A stretch of DNA of 64,000 nucleotides from Siniperca chuatsi (taxonomy: Eukaryota; Chordata; Actinopteri; Centrarchiformes; Sinipercidae). Below, one piece after another: positions 1-13,900 of this stretch. Under the pieces are notes generated by a model that was not told the DNA's origin, ran no database searches, and worked only from the letters and a program-made list of their open reading frames with translations. The stretch's first letter is position 1. The number at the start of each line of letters is the position of its first letter. Made by a program: the position numbers and the translations under genes. The DNA lies in assembly GCF_020085105.1 (NCBI RefSeq), contig NC_058046.1:29689175-29753174 (forward strand). Direction: 5' to 3'.

Positions 1-117
1 ACTGCCTGGAAACCAGCCTTTCTACTGTTTATCCACATTACACTTTATAACAGATAACCCTCCCACAAACAAGCAACCCAAACCGGACACAAACACATTA
101 AAACAACTGATACTCAC

Positions 118-179
118 TTCCCCAGCTCCTCGTATAGCTGATATTCGTCTGTGAATCGCGTACAGGTTGTCGTGGCCAT
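118..179 (-). CDS. camk2: CaM-kinase II first coding exon (gene continues off the left edge)
   Basis: Read on the minus strand, the exon starts with an ATG at 177-179 and encodes [20 protein letters not shown] plus two bases of the next codon, then a GTGAGT donor at 112-117. This is the invariant N-terminus of calcium/calmodulin-dependent protein kinase II, just before the ATP-binding glycine loop. The first coding exon of vertebrate CAMK2 genes ends at this codon. CaMKII is a multimeric Ser/Thr kinase activated by Ca2+/calmodulin. The remaining exons lie to the left, outside the window. The isoform cannot be fixed from 20 residues. The neighbouring SEC24 gene suggests gamma (human CAMK2G lies near SEC24C), but alpha or delta is possible. 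Confidence 0.9.
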
Positions 180-470
180 GTCGCTCCCCTGTCTCTCGCT
201 TCTTCTACTTTGACAGCTCCGAAAAAACTGCGGTTATATGGCGCTAAATTTGCGTTTGAAATACAGGTCCGCCCAGCAGCTAGACGGCAGTTGGAGCGGT
301 GAAATGCCTTGTCGGAGGCGCCGAGTGAAGGAGGGTTTGATATAGAGAGACGAAGCGACCAGGGTGGGTGCTCTCTCTCTCTGTCTCTCTCCACTATCTG
401 ACAGCTACCGCGCTCAACCGACCCGTGATCAAGCTAGCTGACCAAAGTAAAGCGACTTCCTGCTAGGGTT
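180..470 (-). promoter_or_regulatory. CaMKII 5'UTR and proximal promoter region
   Basis: This is the stretch immediately upstream of the CaMKII ATG on the minus strand. It is richer in CpG than its surroundings and contains a CT/GA-rich tract at about 369-393 (GA on the coding strand), typical of a TATA-less 5'UTR/promoter. The transcription start is not determinable from sequence alone. Confidence 0.45.
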
Positions 471-479
471 TCCAGAATA

Positions 480-3326
480 AAACGCAAGAATGTTGATTAT
501 TATAACTTTAATAAAGCATGCCGTTTTTATACACGCTGCCCAAGGGTGTTGTGGAATTGATTCTGATGATAATTTAATTAAAATGCAGCCCCTGAAGACG
601 CACATAGGATTTTTTTTCTATCCTGTGTAATAACTGGCTAGTTGTGTTATTATCTTGTGAGCACAATATTTTAAAATAAAATGTTTGTGGGGACTTTAGG
701 GGCTCTGTTAATTGAGCTTTAATTTAGCCTTACAGAAGGCTATCGTTCCTTTTAGCTAGTTAGCAAGCTACTTGTTAAAAAAAACCCATACCAATTTAAT
801 TAATACCCATACTCCATTCAGTCAATTTATTGACTGTGATATGGTAAATTCCTGCTGCGGTTATAGTTAACCTTACAAACAAATCATGGTTATGCTGAGA
901 GTAGCTCGGCAAGGCTACACCATGACACATTGCCAGATAGAAAGCATTGCCAGCTAACCTATGCTACGGGGTTAGCTGGTTAGCAAGGCTAGGCACACGC
1001 TAAGCTAGGCTTAATCTAACAATTAAAGATGACATAGTTGTTAATTTTAACCAATTGAATACACGTTACAATTTTTATAATTTAACAAAAATATATTGGA
1101 AAGTCTTTTCCTGAACGGGAAACCTCTAAAATTACAGGTGCTATGCGCATGCGCATTTCACAGTCCGTAGACTGGTTGGGTTACTCAGACTATCGGTATT
1201 ATAATAACATTTGGATTTCTCTGATTTCCCTGTGATGCAGTTAATCATGCAGTTAATCATGTTGATTTGTTGTTCTTATTCGTGAATATTGGAGATACTT
1301 GGAGATTTGCCACTGGCAAAATATTTTTGAATGTGTTTTACACATATATAAATAACTAACTAAATAGCTTTATATACAGACCATGGTTGTACATGTAAGA
1401 TGGGAGAAACAACAGCATATTTATTTATTACAATTTATAATAATCACTTACCCGCCTTTTTCTACTCTAGAAAACGTGCTTAATAGTTTTATTTGTTAAG
1501 CGGCAAATATGCACTTTATTTGAAGGCATAAATCACCCATTTTCCGGTCTTGTGCTGCTAAGTCTGGCTAACTTGATACAGTCCGCTTGATTTGGTTGCA
1601 GCTTCACTACTGAGCGGCGGTGCAGGAGCACCTCTCTGTCGCCCTCTGGTGGACAAACCGCGCAACGGCAAAGCGCGACAACGTAATCGAACACACCTCC
1701 CGCCTGCACTGTGCGTATTTCCAAATAGGGGCAAATATGAGAGAGCTGGTTTGTGCCTTCAAAACGTGCCGCCATGTGTGTTGTAAATGCATGTATTTAT
1801 CTGAATTCAAGCTGGACGATGTGACATGTTTCACGGTTTTATCTACAAAACGTTACAGAAAGACTTAATATTAACCCTGAAATTAATTTCAGAAAGACAT
1901 AATTCAGACCAAAGCTCTGATAGCAGATAATACAGTAAAACATCACTATAAACGTTCAGGACACAGAGACATAGGTCACTATAGCAATATTATAGAAATA
2001 CTGCAGTTATTAGTTGTTCCAATTTGGCTTTCATGGCATGATAAATATTCAGTTGCATGTTAATTGCATTTTGTGCATGCAAAATAAAAGGTATGTCACA
2101 ATGCAAAATTGCTTTCTGCTCTTTGTAAGTACACTCAGGGGCCATAACAAACCCACCAACCAAACTCTGTAAAAAATGTTCTGAGTATTAACAAAAGAAA
2201 ATCACATAATTTCACTGTTGCCATCATTTAACTGCTCACATTATTGTCTAAATGTTGTTTCAAAGCCTTCTCTACACGTCTTTACGGGTATGTAATGCTG
2301 GAAGGTATATTTTAGTGAAATGCTATTATAATCAGTTTTCAACAACAAGTGTGTGTAATCGTAGAATATAAACACCTCTTTGTGTCATTAAACCCCCAAA
2401 TTTGCAGAAGCATTACCGAGGACATGAGTAGCTACAGCCCTGAGTACATCATCTTGACCTGGTGTCATCTCTCATCATTGATTTGATCTCTTTAATGCAT
2501 ATTTTAAATTCTTCAAGACAAAAACTTGTTCCTCTTTGATTTAGGATAGTGTGTCAAACATATAGAGTTCTTGCAGTTTAACTTCACTCCTGCTCCAGCA
2601 GCCCACATCCTCTCAGTCAGTGTGATCCCTCCAGAATCTAACTGGGCTGCATCCAAAATGCTCGAGGATACAAATTTACCAAAGCAGGACGGCCTACACA
2701 CTGCCAATAACAAGTACACAGAAATTAACTAAGTGGTTAGCAGATTTTTGGAAGGAAACACAAATGATAAACAATTTGAATGTTCTGTGCTGGTCTGTTT
2801 CTTCAGAGTGGCCATGAGGCTGTGATGTAGTGCTGGATTTAAAACTGGGCAGTAGACATCATGTGACCTCCAGTTGGTGATTACTGAGGCCTCACAAACA
2901 GCTATAGAAACAGATTATATCTTTTAGGAGAGTGCTCATTTTTACTGTGGTGAATAGTGTGGATTTGGGAAGATAGGAAGGTGACTAAATCCAAAAATAA
3001 AAGTTGTGTGATCAGAGTTTGGCAGAGTCCAAAGACTCAAAGAGTAAAAATGAGTTTGGGGGTTGAAATGAACTGTAATGCAATTAGAGATGACTCTTTC
3101 CTCAGAAACAAACCTTTTCTTGCAGGAAAAAAAAAAATGCATTGACTCATCTGACTTCTGTCTAATGATTTATCAGATGAAAAAACTTGGTTGAAACTTG
3201 ATGGTTGAATAAAATATCAACACCATTTCTCTCTCTACAGCACTTCTGTCAAAAACAGCACCTTTACTTACAGGAACGCTAACTGACATTTCAGGCAATT
3301 TCCGTGCATCAAAGTGGAACTATAAC
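480..3326. other. Intergenic, no gene seen
   Basis: The region is AT-rich with only short random open frames. The overlapping frames at 1533-1868 on both strands have no recognisable protein similarity and sit in a GC-richer patch containing CGCCCTCTGGTGG-like sequence. I see nothing else to support apart from the NRF1-like palindrome. Confidence 0.5.
1144..1155. promoter_or_regulatory. Palindromic NRF1-type site
   Basis: The sequence TGCGCATGCGCA is a perfect palindrome and matches the NRF1 consensus (YGCGCATGCGCR). It lies about 1 kb upstream of the CaMKII ATG in otherwise AT-rich DNA. It could belong to the CaMKII promoter or to an unseen divergent transcript. Confidence 0.4.
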
Positions 3327-3786
3327 AAACCTTTAGGAGGCGGTGTAGTCCCTCATTCGTCCAGGAGTGTTCTATCGTAGAAAAGGTTTCAGTCGTAGTC
3401 ATCTGGACACTGTTTTCAGAATCAAGACGTTTCGGCTCCCATCCGGAAGTCATTCTCAATTGTGAAAAAATGGAACGGGAACTCAGAAATTCAAGCTACT
3501 CTGTGTTACATAAGCCCTGCCCTCAGGAAGGAGTCTACCTGATTGGGCCATCATGGAAACAATTAGGTCAGTTTCTGGTGAAACTAGCTAATCAACAGAT
3601 ACTCAGGTAGACTCCTTCCTGAGGGCAGGGCTTACGTAACTCAGAGTAGCTTGAATTTCTGAGTTCCTGTTCCATTTTTTTCACAATTGTGAATGACTTC
3701 CGGATGGGAGCCGAAACGTCTTGATTCTGAAAACAGTGTCCAGATGACTACGACTGAAACCTCTTCTACGATAAACCTTTAGGAGG
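3327..3786. mobile_element. Foldback inverted-repeat element, copy 1, with 14-bp direct repeats
   Basis: The element body spans 3341-3772 and is flanked by the same 14 bp (AAACCTTTAGGAGG) at 3327-3340 and 3773-3786, which looks like a target-site duplication. Two arms of about 190 bp are reverse complements: the left arm includes ATCGTAGAAAAGGTTTCAG and the right arm ends CTGAAACCTCTTCTACGAT. They are separated by a short loop near 3540-3600. The left end carries about 30 extra unpaired bases beginning CGGTGTAGTCCCTC. It has no coding capacity, and a second copy lies at 21.8-22.35 kb. Confidence 0.75.
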
Positions 3787-3964
3787 GTTTGTTTTTGTCT
3801 CCCAACACATATTCCAACACCATCCCTACCGCAAAGGCTCATTTCAGCTATTTGAAATAGTATTAACTGGTTTGAAGAGTGTCAGCTGTCTTTTTAGCTG
3901 TTTTTTTATTTTTTAAATAGCCATTCTAGCAGTGTGGCTCTGGGGAGGGCAATGCTGGTCGCTC

Positions 3965-4125
3965 AGTGCATCACTTTGGTCCAGACTAAAATATTTCAAC
4001 AACTATTGGATGGATTAATGAATTCTTTCGTACAGACATTCATGGTACCCACAGGATGAACCCTAATGACTTTGGTGATTCCGTGACATTTCGTTTAGCG
4101 TCACCATGAGGTTCGCATGATTCGA
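3965..4125. repeat. Dispersed fish repeat (shared with 54.4-54.6 kb)
   Basis: The core CAACAACTATTGGATGGAT, followed by a run resembling ACAGACATTCATG...AGGATGAA, recurs at about 54545-54630, and a diverged partial copy lies just before it at 54390-54520. It has no coding capacity, and its superfamily cannot be assigned from the sequence alone. Confidence 0.6.
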
Positions 4126-4610
4126 GTGAAATGGCATTTAGCGCAAAGCAACGCTGTGTCTAAATACAACCTCACAGAGCCGCCACCATGGCTGTAGACT
4201 CTTTGTCTTGTTATTTGAGGGTTTGGCCAATCAAATGTGTGAGTGATATCAGAATACGAGGGAAATAAACCCCCTCAGCTCTGCCCCTGCAGCCACATGC
4301 TAGAGTGCTTTCCACCAATGCAGCAACATAATTGCTGCCAATTAGTGTGGTTAGCCACTTGGACTCATTAATTAGACAGTTGACCTTTTGGCTTCCTGAG
4401 TCATAGGATGTTGCAGGATGACGTCTGAGATCTAAGATACAACTTAAATGCTCAACCATTAATTAGAAAACAGTTCCATTGATGTTCATGAAACACTAAA
4501 AGATCTTCTCTTCTTAGCTGAACTACACTGGAAGAAACCTCAATCACGGTTCAATTAAATCCTTTATTTATTTATAGGAGATTATGCACACACAGAACAT
4601 ACTGTGGGCA

Positions 4611-4650
<40 letters not shown>
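4611..4650. repeat. (CA)n microsatellite
   Basis: About 19 uninterrupted CA units downstream of the SEC24-like stop codon. An AATAAA-like signal on the minus strand (4563-4574) lies just beyond it, so this repeat may fall within the 3'UTR. Confidence 0.9.
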
Positions 4651-4651
<1 letters not shown>

Positions 4652-4921
4652 TCTCAGACAGAGATTAGACAAATTGTCATGACACAGGAATAAATTAACA
4701 TCATAAACACAGTTTCAGCACAGCACACGTCACTCATATCACAGCAGTCATTGAATGAATAAAATGATGTATCTCTGAAAATGTCCCCATGCACTGCCTG
4801 ACAACAGGCCTTTAATATTTCCACGTTACAATAATGTCTAATAATACTTTTGTTCCCATCATTTTTTGAGGCAAATATGCTGTAGTGTCATCTTTTGTAA
4901 TGCACCCAGAAAGGTCAGAAA

Positions 4922-4922
<1 letters not shown>

Positions 4923-4972
<50 letters not shown>
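4923..4972. repeat. (TG)25 microsatellite directly after the SEC24-like stop codon
   Basis: Twenty-five perfect TG units (CA on the coding strand) start three bases after the TGA stop at 4976-4978, so the 3'UTR opens with a dinucleotide repeat. Confidence 0.95.
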
Positions 4973-4974
<2 letters not shown>

Positions 4975-4975
4975 G

Positions 4976-7897
4976 TCACTGCAGAAGCCGGACAGAATTG
5001 ACGTGGAGATGGTAGAGGAAGTCTGCATAGGACGCTCCTCCGTTGGGACTCTTGTCCTCCACCAGGTGGCGCTGCAGGGCCTCCTCGCAGGTGTCGCCCT
5101 GCTTCACCACCCACAGCTGAGGCAGAAAAAAACAAACAGTCTCATCAGTGGCTACGAGTTGTGGCATCATCAGTCAACACCCACTGTAATTAATTTGTCC
5201 CAATGTGCCTTTGGTGTGGATGTGGAGGACGGTACAAGAGGAGGTTACACCTGTCTGCCACTTCACTTCTGCTTTCAGGAATCATTTCATAAATCTGTAC
5301 TCGCATGCCTTGAATATGTTGCAGGGAAACATCAAAATCCCGACACCAGGCCCACAGCAGAGCAGTTCACTTCCATTCACTATCTACGACATGCACACCA
5401 CATGATGCAACATGTGGCGCCTCAAACCAACTGTAAAAACTGAAAAAGTGCGAATGGTCTCACTAGGGGCAAACTTCTCACAGTTTTGTTTCACTGTAAT
5501 TTTTTAATGGAATATTATTACAGCTCTTTCATCTTCTTTCGTCTGACAAATTAAATAATGTTTGGAGGTAAATAGAAATATAAAATGTATAACATTAACA
5601 TTTTGATGGGTTAAAACATAAGGAATGAATAATACTGTTACAACAGGTCAGAGATTATCAACCAGAAATATTTTAGTGGATGACTTCATCCCTAAAATAA
5701 CTGAGGAAGTAAAACTGCTTTGTAGCTTTGTAGTGTAAAGCACCACTTGAGTGGAAGTGGACGATATTAGAGCATACAAAACTTGGAATGAACACTAGGA
5801 GGGTGAGGTCAACATTAGTTTTTGCTTATTTGGGTTCCCCAGGTGGCAGATCAAATTTACAATAAACCTGACGTGACATGAACGCAGCATAAAGAGAAGC
5901 AGAATAAGAATAAGAGCCAAGGTGGCAACAGAGGAGATGATAATCACATACTGAGACAGCAACTGTGTAACTGAAGGTCACAGATGTTGGCTGACTCATC
6001 TTTGCCTTCAGCTACAGCAGGACGGTCGGCAGCTCACCTTGCGGGCGCAGGGCGTCTGGGAGTTCAGTGTGTTGATGAGGGATCGAACGCTGACCGACAG
6101 AGGGTTTTCAAGAACTGGCAGCTTGGTCTGAGGGAACACATACACATAAAAACACAAAACATCAGAGATAGACAGTAAAAAGTGAACCAGTCAATGTTGC
6201 AGTGTGTTGTATGGCCGGTCAGAAAAGTTAAATCAGTGTCACTATAAAAATGGCTGAGCTCAGCGGCGAGAGGCATCGCGTCTTTTTCTTATCAAACTAG
6301 TTCTTTTAATTCTTCACCAACCAACCCATTCTCAACCTTTTCTTCATACTTTATAAAATTCTGTTCATAGCTGACCTTTAAGAATTGTATGTGCTTTTTC
6401 TTCTTGCCACTGGGGAGTAGCATCTACTGATGTTAAAAAAATATGCTTTTTATTACTGAATGGTTGAAACCTTTACAGGAAAGCTTATTCAGCCGATTAG
6501 AAGACATTACTTTTCATTTTTACATTTTCCGTGAATTAAAATGCTTGTACAAATTTAACACCATTAAAAAAAGATTAGAACAGTTTGATTTCAGTTGGGC
6601 ATTTATTTGCTGTAGATGTAGCATTACTGTATTAGCCCTTACTATGTGTTTACCTCCATCCGTCTAATCTCTTACCTCTCCAGAGGGCAGGGAGGAGAAG
6701 CAGCTGGCGTTGAAGAGCTTGACCAGGGTGCATACTGGGACTTGGGTGCCCACCCAGAGCAGCAGGGTGAGGGGTGCATGAACCAAATACAGACCTGTGG
6801 GCTCTAGGCTGGCGGCACAGCAGCGCAGTGCCTCCTCTGAGTTTGGAGAGTTGGAGCTGTCAACTGACAGCGGCTGGAGGTGACAAACGAGTAAAAATAT
6901 CATTAAAATCAATCTCTCCAGAACATCTGACACACAAAGCTACAAAGGCAGAAACAAAGGAAATGCCAAGATTGCCATGTCAATGAAAGCGACAGAGTCA
7001 TCCCTTACTAGTAGTGGTAATGACTCAAATTCTCTATCCGAAATTTGTCACTGGAGAAACTTTGTAATGCCATAAAAAACATCTACTCTTAACATCAGCA
7101 GCATGGTCTGTGCTGCCTGCCTGTTACTGAAAATAGTTTTTCAAATGGAAGGAAAGACTATAGCTTTGCTTGTAAAACAGTAAACCAATTCCTCTGTCTT
7201 TTATATTTATACTTACACTCAAAATACCTCAGTATAAAATTTAAATGAAAGTAAAAACTGGAATATTTTCAGATGTAACTAACGGTTTACAAAAATTTTA
7301 AAACTCATGCACGAAAAGCGACAACAACACACACCAAGTATCAACCCAGTGCATCTCTCATATAAACCTGCTCCACTTCTAATTAAGTACCATTAAACTT
7401 ATGACCACAAAGAATTCTTGGCACTATTTTTAAAAGTTATTTCAGTGAATAAAGTGTCTAAATATTAGAAACTGGAATCTCTAAATGAAATGTCAATAGT
7501 GTTACCTCCGAAACAACAGTTGTGATAAATGACAAGCACGTTTTTGATTGCCAGAGTCAATATTTTGGTGACTATTCAATATTCTGTCCTTTTGCTCTGT
7601 CGTGCAAAATTTCAGCCTGATACATCCGCCTCTGACAAACTCCTTTTTTTTTTTTTTTGTAGTATAAATCTAATCAAGACAAGCTCCCATGTGTTTATGG
7701 TACTGACCAAAGGCAGCAGCAGAGGGTAGAAGTGTGTGGAGGTGCTGCAGGCGTCCATGCTGAGCACCTGGCAACGCTGCTGCAGCCGCTGGTGGACGGA
7801 GCTCCTCAGGCCGGGCAGCAGCACCTCGCTCTTCCTCAGACTGTTGATATAAACAGGGAGAGCTCGCAGGTACTGAGGGAGGACCAGCTACAGGACA

Positions 7898-7943
<46 letters not shown>

Positions 7944-10900
7944 GTACTCGTAGTTAGGTTTTATGTGAATATAAAGATACAGAGGGATATAACAAGGAAA
8001 AGATGATGCCTGAGAGTAAACAACAAGTTTACAAGAGTAAAAAGAAATCTTTATACTTCTGGAGGAATTTAAAACTATGAAGTGTATTTTATGTTTCCAA
8101 ACCTCACCTGTCCAGCAGACACTGAAGCAGAGCAGCAGTGTTTGCGGTAGGATGCCAGTGCTTCTGTTGCCTCCGTCTGCAGTTCCTCCCTCAGCTCCTG
8201 TAGAGGACGCTCCAACGCCGCACAGTAAACTAGGCAGAAACACCACAACACAAATTAATGTTGTCTTATGTGACATTTTCAAATCTATAGATGTTTTCCA
8301 CTTTTTAATTTCGAGAATTACTGTAAACAAATAATACCATAACTAAGAAGGAAGAACTAAGAAGACAGCTTCTAATGGCATTTCTTTCTGCCTTTTACAC
8401 AGTACATACAGTACATTGTATTCTACATTATATTTACAATTCCGATTTAGAGGGGAATCTACTGGACTGTTTTATAACCCAAAACAGAAATTGGTGGTCT
8501 TCATTTTTAAGAACAGAGATAATAACAATATCTCGGCTATGAGGGAATCTATAAATCATGTTGATCATGGTCTCATTTTTATTACAGATTGCATAATAAT
8601 GCAATAATAATAATAATAATAATGCATAATGTTTAATAGCACTGAAGGTATCACTTCAATTACATAATACTGAGACTTTGCAAACTTGTGTACTTATAAC
8701 TTAATATTGTAAGATATTATTTTACTGTACTGTATGAGATAATAATCTCTGATAATATTACAGAGAGTACAGTACAGAGTATTGTACTGTACTGTCTACA
8801 TTCTCATGAAGTCTATTCATTTCCATGCATTCATGCTATTTTTCTCAAATTGGTCATTTACAGTATAATTTTAGTATAATGCCTAAATAATACACTAATC
8901 TACAGTACAAAATCCTTACTTTTTTTGCAGTAGAAGGTGAGTAGTGTTTGGGCCTGATACTGCCGGAAAGTGTCCTGTAGGTGATGTGAGCATCGTAGGG
9001 TCAGAGTGTGAACCCTGGTCCTCCTGTCTCCTGTCTGGGTGCTGTAAGACAATACAGCCTGACAAGCAGGAGGGGAAAGAGGAGGATTGTGAGAGAGTGT
9101 CTCTTAAATCAACAGAATGCTGCACTGACTTACTGTTTTTTCAAAAGACTGATAAAAATAAAAAGTCCTTGTCATCTCATTTATAAAATGATATATAAAA
9201 ATGTATTAAAAATGGGGGTAATAATAAAATTAAATCTCAACTAACAGAAGGATTTGGATGACACAAAAACAACAAAAGTGACAGGTCTGTAAATTCAGCC
9301 CATTTCTGATCTAAATTGATGATCGTGAACATAAACCCACCTGTATGGCTACACCTCTCGTCTCATCCAGAGCTCTGGTGTGTGCAAGCTCCACAGCCAG
9401 TGTTGTAAACCAATCAAGAGTCGCCATGGGGACCTGGCCGGGGCTAGGCCCAGGGATAAAAAGTCCATAACAGCCGGACACACGCAAATCTGGTGAGACA
9501 GGTGTAAATAGTGGAATCACAGCTATTTCTAAAGGACGGGGCCTGCATAATCACACTAAAGAAATATCTCACCTTTGCTGACAAAAATCCTGAGCTCAGC
9601 CTTGTAGCCCGTGTCCGTCTCTACAATCCTCTTTAGATCAGTGCTGAAACGCTCTCTGTCCAATTCTCCCTGTAGTGGAAATTTAAAAAATACAAGTCTA
9701 CAATGGGACCTCCATCTCATCTGTATGCTTAGCATGTTCCAGACAGTCATCATTCCACCAAAATACAGCTAAAAACACTACTTCCATGTTGCTCTATCAG
9801 CCGCTTCATAGTGCTGACAGAAGCTGAATTATTAGCCATATTTTGGGAAAAATGCCACATAAATCGACAGAAAATTAATCGCCAACAATTTGAGCCATTT
9901 ATCAAGAAGTGGAAGGCAACTTTGCATTTGTGTAGCTTTAACCAGCTGTCAGTTTTGTATTTTTAACTTTTTTAAAAACACAACACAAAACTGGTCTTTG
10001 TGCTAAGATAAGCTAACTGGTTGCTGTAGCCTTAAATTTAACAGACAGAAATGAAAGTAATCATCAATCAATCATCTCATCAAACTCTCAGCCAGAAAGC
10101 GAATAAGCGTATTTCCCAAAATGTCGAACTATTTCTTTAACAAAAGACCACAACAGCTAATGAACTATTAAAATTAGATTTCTTCTTCATGTAGTTAATT
10201 TCCAGTGCTACAAAGGCAGCAGCTGTTGATATACCTGGAGGTGGTTGTAGGTGTACAGAGCTCCACCTGTTAGATATGGAATGTGCCCCGGCCAAGCCCC
10301 ACCCACGTCTTGCTGGGAGAGGACAAACAGGTGAACACCGCAGCCCTGACTGACGCACTCCTTGGCCAATGAGACGGCTAGCTCTGACGGCTGAAAGATG
10401 GACTGGGGAAAAACAAAAGAGGAGGGAATGAATGCAACCATGCAACTGTGAAACTCATACTTTATACTTGTACACAATGCTGCTTTTGCTTAATCCTCCC
10501 ACCTGTACAGGAAGGTCAGCTACAGAGCAGCATCCACTGGAAGTTGTAAGAGTTTAGCCTAAAGGGCACTTCAGCATGGTGACACTTGCCAACTCTAGCA
10601 GAAGGACTTTACAACTATGTAAGGTATCCTACCCAGATGCCCCAAATTCATTTTATGGAGACTGATAGATGTGGGAGTATATATATATATATGTATACAG
10701 TATGTGTGTGTGTGGGTGTTAAGTACCTTTGGTTTGTTGGAGCCAAAGAACCCTGAGGATGACTTTGCGTGTCCCATCTCTATCAGAGGGGCAGTATGGA
10801 AGATCAGCAGCTTGCCAGGACAACTCAGGGCCTAGAAACATAAAATAAAGTCCATAAATCATATCATGTCACTGACAATAGTCAAGCTGTTGAGAGAGGA

Positions 10901-13900
10901 TGCAGTTAATGTAGTAAAGTAACACCTCTATCACTAATTGCTGACAGCAAAATAAATACAAGAAGAACTTCCAATACACTCTGAAGAAAACCCATCGAAG
11001 TCTGAGCAGTGATCACTGACCTGCAGTACGGCTAGCCCTGCTTTGACAGGCAGCTCCATGGGAACTCCACTAGAGTCATCACACTCTGGACTAAACTGAG
11101 GAATAAGCTGCAACACACTACACACACAGACAACAGACAGATAATGATCACTTTACGCCAAAGGATGCCAAAGTGATAAAATTATTTTCAGCAAAAAAGT
11201 AGCAAAATAATTTCACTTTTATTTGCAGAAAAGTATTTGTTCCTTTCTGGGCACAGACAAAATTTTCTGGACCAAACATCTCCTTTATGTGTGAACAAAA
11301 AATGACAACCAAAGTTGGTACCCAACATTGCCATCTAGGTCATAGAACCATTTATTAAAATTTCTCTTAGAAGCACAGAGGATATTAAATCCACGATTTT
11401 GGGGTTTCAAAGTTTGCTGATCAGTCCGCCTCCAGCTGCTGGGCTCAATTGTTTCTAAGTGGATGCCTTCCAAATTAAAATCTAAAAGTAAAAACTGAGC
11501 CCGTAAGATTTGTAAAGCAAAAACATGAATATAAAATGAAAATATTACTTATAAGAGTGATGACACTATGAGCAGAATCATGTGCATAAAATAGTATTTC
11601 AGTTCAGCATACAGACTCTGCAAAACACAATCTGACAAAACGGTCGGTCAACACGTCTGTTACCTGTCGATACACTCTATACTGTTTTTCAGGGACACCA
11701 GAAGCCCCTCCCTCACAGGAAGCTGCAGGTCTTCTGTCTCTGTGATGACCAGCATGTGTGGGCGGGACAGGGCGGGGCTGAGGTCGTACAGGTGGATCCT
11801 GCTGTCATACGTCATCAAACCAACACGGACGTCAGACATGGCATCACCATCCTCCCTACACAAATAAGATGAAACTTTAAATATTGCTGTCTGGAAACTA
11901 GATCATGGATCATTGTCCCTATTTTCACAGTATTTCCAAACCTGCATAGGGATACTGAGCAGGCTGTGATAGAGTGAGTGTGTGTGTGTGTGTGTGTGTT
12001 TGTGTGTGTGCGTGTGTGTGCATGTATATTTATGTGTGAGTGTGTTTTACCTCGACAGAGAGGTGAGTAGAGTGAGTATTTGTTGCGTTGCAAACTCCAA
12101 ATGTCCTCCTCTCAGTGCTGAGGCAGAGACATCTATGGCTAGAAGCAGCGCAGCAGGTTCACCCTGAGATAAAGTACAACAATTTACACACACATGGCAT
12201 CTTTATCCATACAATTCTGAGACTATTAAAGGTCTTTTAAGGGCACCATTAATGTGAACAGTAATATTTTTAAGTCCTTTGTGAAATAATGCTATGACAT
12301 TGACATAATTATTGTGGGAGCTCTTCACTCTTTCCACTGTTATTCCCCAGTCACAGTATAAACACGTGTCCTTCTCTACATCAAATTATGGCTGCAACTG
12401 TAATCTATGGATTATTTTTTCAATTACTGAATTAATAATTTTGGTCTACAAAAGAGCAAAAATGCCCATCTCAAATTCCCAGAGGCCTGGGTGACATTTT
12501 CTAACTGCTTGTTTTGTCCGACCAACGCCCAAAACTCCAAAATATTCAATTTACTAAGATAAAAAACACAGAAAAGCAACACTTCCTCATATCTGAGAAG
12601 CTAGAATGAGCAAATAATTGGTATAAATGCTTGATAAATGTCCTAATAATTAACTAATAATTAAATGATATCAGGCTACAGAAAACCTCACAAATGGGAT
12701 GTACTATATAAAAGCTGATCAAACGTGGCCCTAATGGCCCAAAGTATTTTTATTTTGGGTGCTTTAGCAGTACTGTATTGGGAAGTGACTATTTTCCACA
12801 TTCAGTATGCAGACTGCAGCTTCCCTCCACACACAGATGTTCATATTCAAGACAACTAACATGCAAACTAAACTAACAATTGTGAAAGGCGAAACAAACC
12901 TTCTGAGAACTGAGGATCTCATATGACCCCATACTGAGTTCAGGCCTCTTGTCTTTATCCACCCGAACCCCCTCCACCCCTTTCGTGGGCTGGTAGTGTT
13001 GCCACGGCACTGAGACACAAGAGAGCAGAGAAAAACTGTTGCTGCATGCAAAGGACACAAACTCAGGAAACTGCATTCAGGTTCGGTGCAGCAGTTCAAC
13101 ACACTGAAATGGCACTATCAGTAATGAGAGTGTTCATGCTTTCATTCAGTAATTTTGACCAGGAAATTATATTTTCCGAGGTGTGCTGGGAATCAGAATC
13201 AGAATCAGAAATACTTTATTGATCCCCGAGGGAAAACTCTTTTGCTACAGCAGCTCACTATCACGTCATTGCACACAGGAATAGAAGTACTAACCAAAAA
13301 TATAATACACTATAATACAGGTCAAAAAATAAATTAAGTACCAAGTGGGTATAAGTATAAAATAAAATAAGTGTGAAGTACAAAGCGGGTTTACTGGTTG
13401 ATGATAATAATACGGTATAAGGTAATAGTGCATGAACTGTCAAGTTAAGTGTAGCATATTAAGATTATAATGAGAAGGAGGATATTGCACAGCAGAAATA
13501 GAGGTATGAATAAATATCAATAAATAGGGAATTTTAAACTGAAAGGAGTATATTGCACAGGAGTATTAACACGGAATATTGCACAATTATGTCAAGTATT
13601 GCAGAGATATAATGATCAATGTCCAGTTTAATGACTTAGGGTCATATAGACTAACACTTAGAGGGAGGAGTTAAAGAGTTTGGTGGCCACAGGCAGGAAT
13701 GACTTCCTGTGGCACTCTGTGGTGCTTTTTGGGGGATGAGTCTTTTGCTGAAGGTACTCCTTTGTTTGACCAGCATACGTTATGGAGTGGGTGGGAGACA
13801 CTGTCCAAGATGGCATGTAGATTGGCCAGCATCCTCCTCTCTGACACCACCGCCAGAGAGTCCAGCTCCACCCCCACAATGTCAGGGGGGAGTAGGACTT

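Noticed and set aside
1533-1868. Overlapping 60-80-codon frames on both strands
   Set aside because: No recognisable protein or splice signals, and mutually overlapping frames in a GC-richer patch.
4922-5443. 173-codon plus-strand frame beginning with a Cys-Val repeat
   Set aside because: It arises from the TG microsatellite and the antisense of the last SEC24-like exon.
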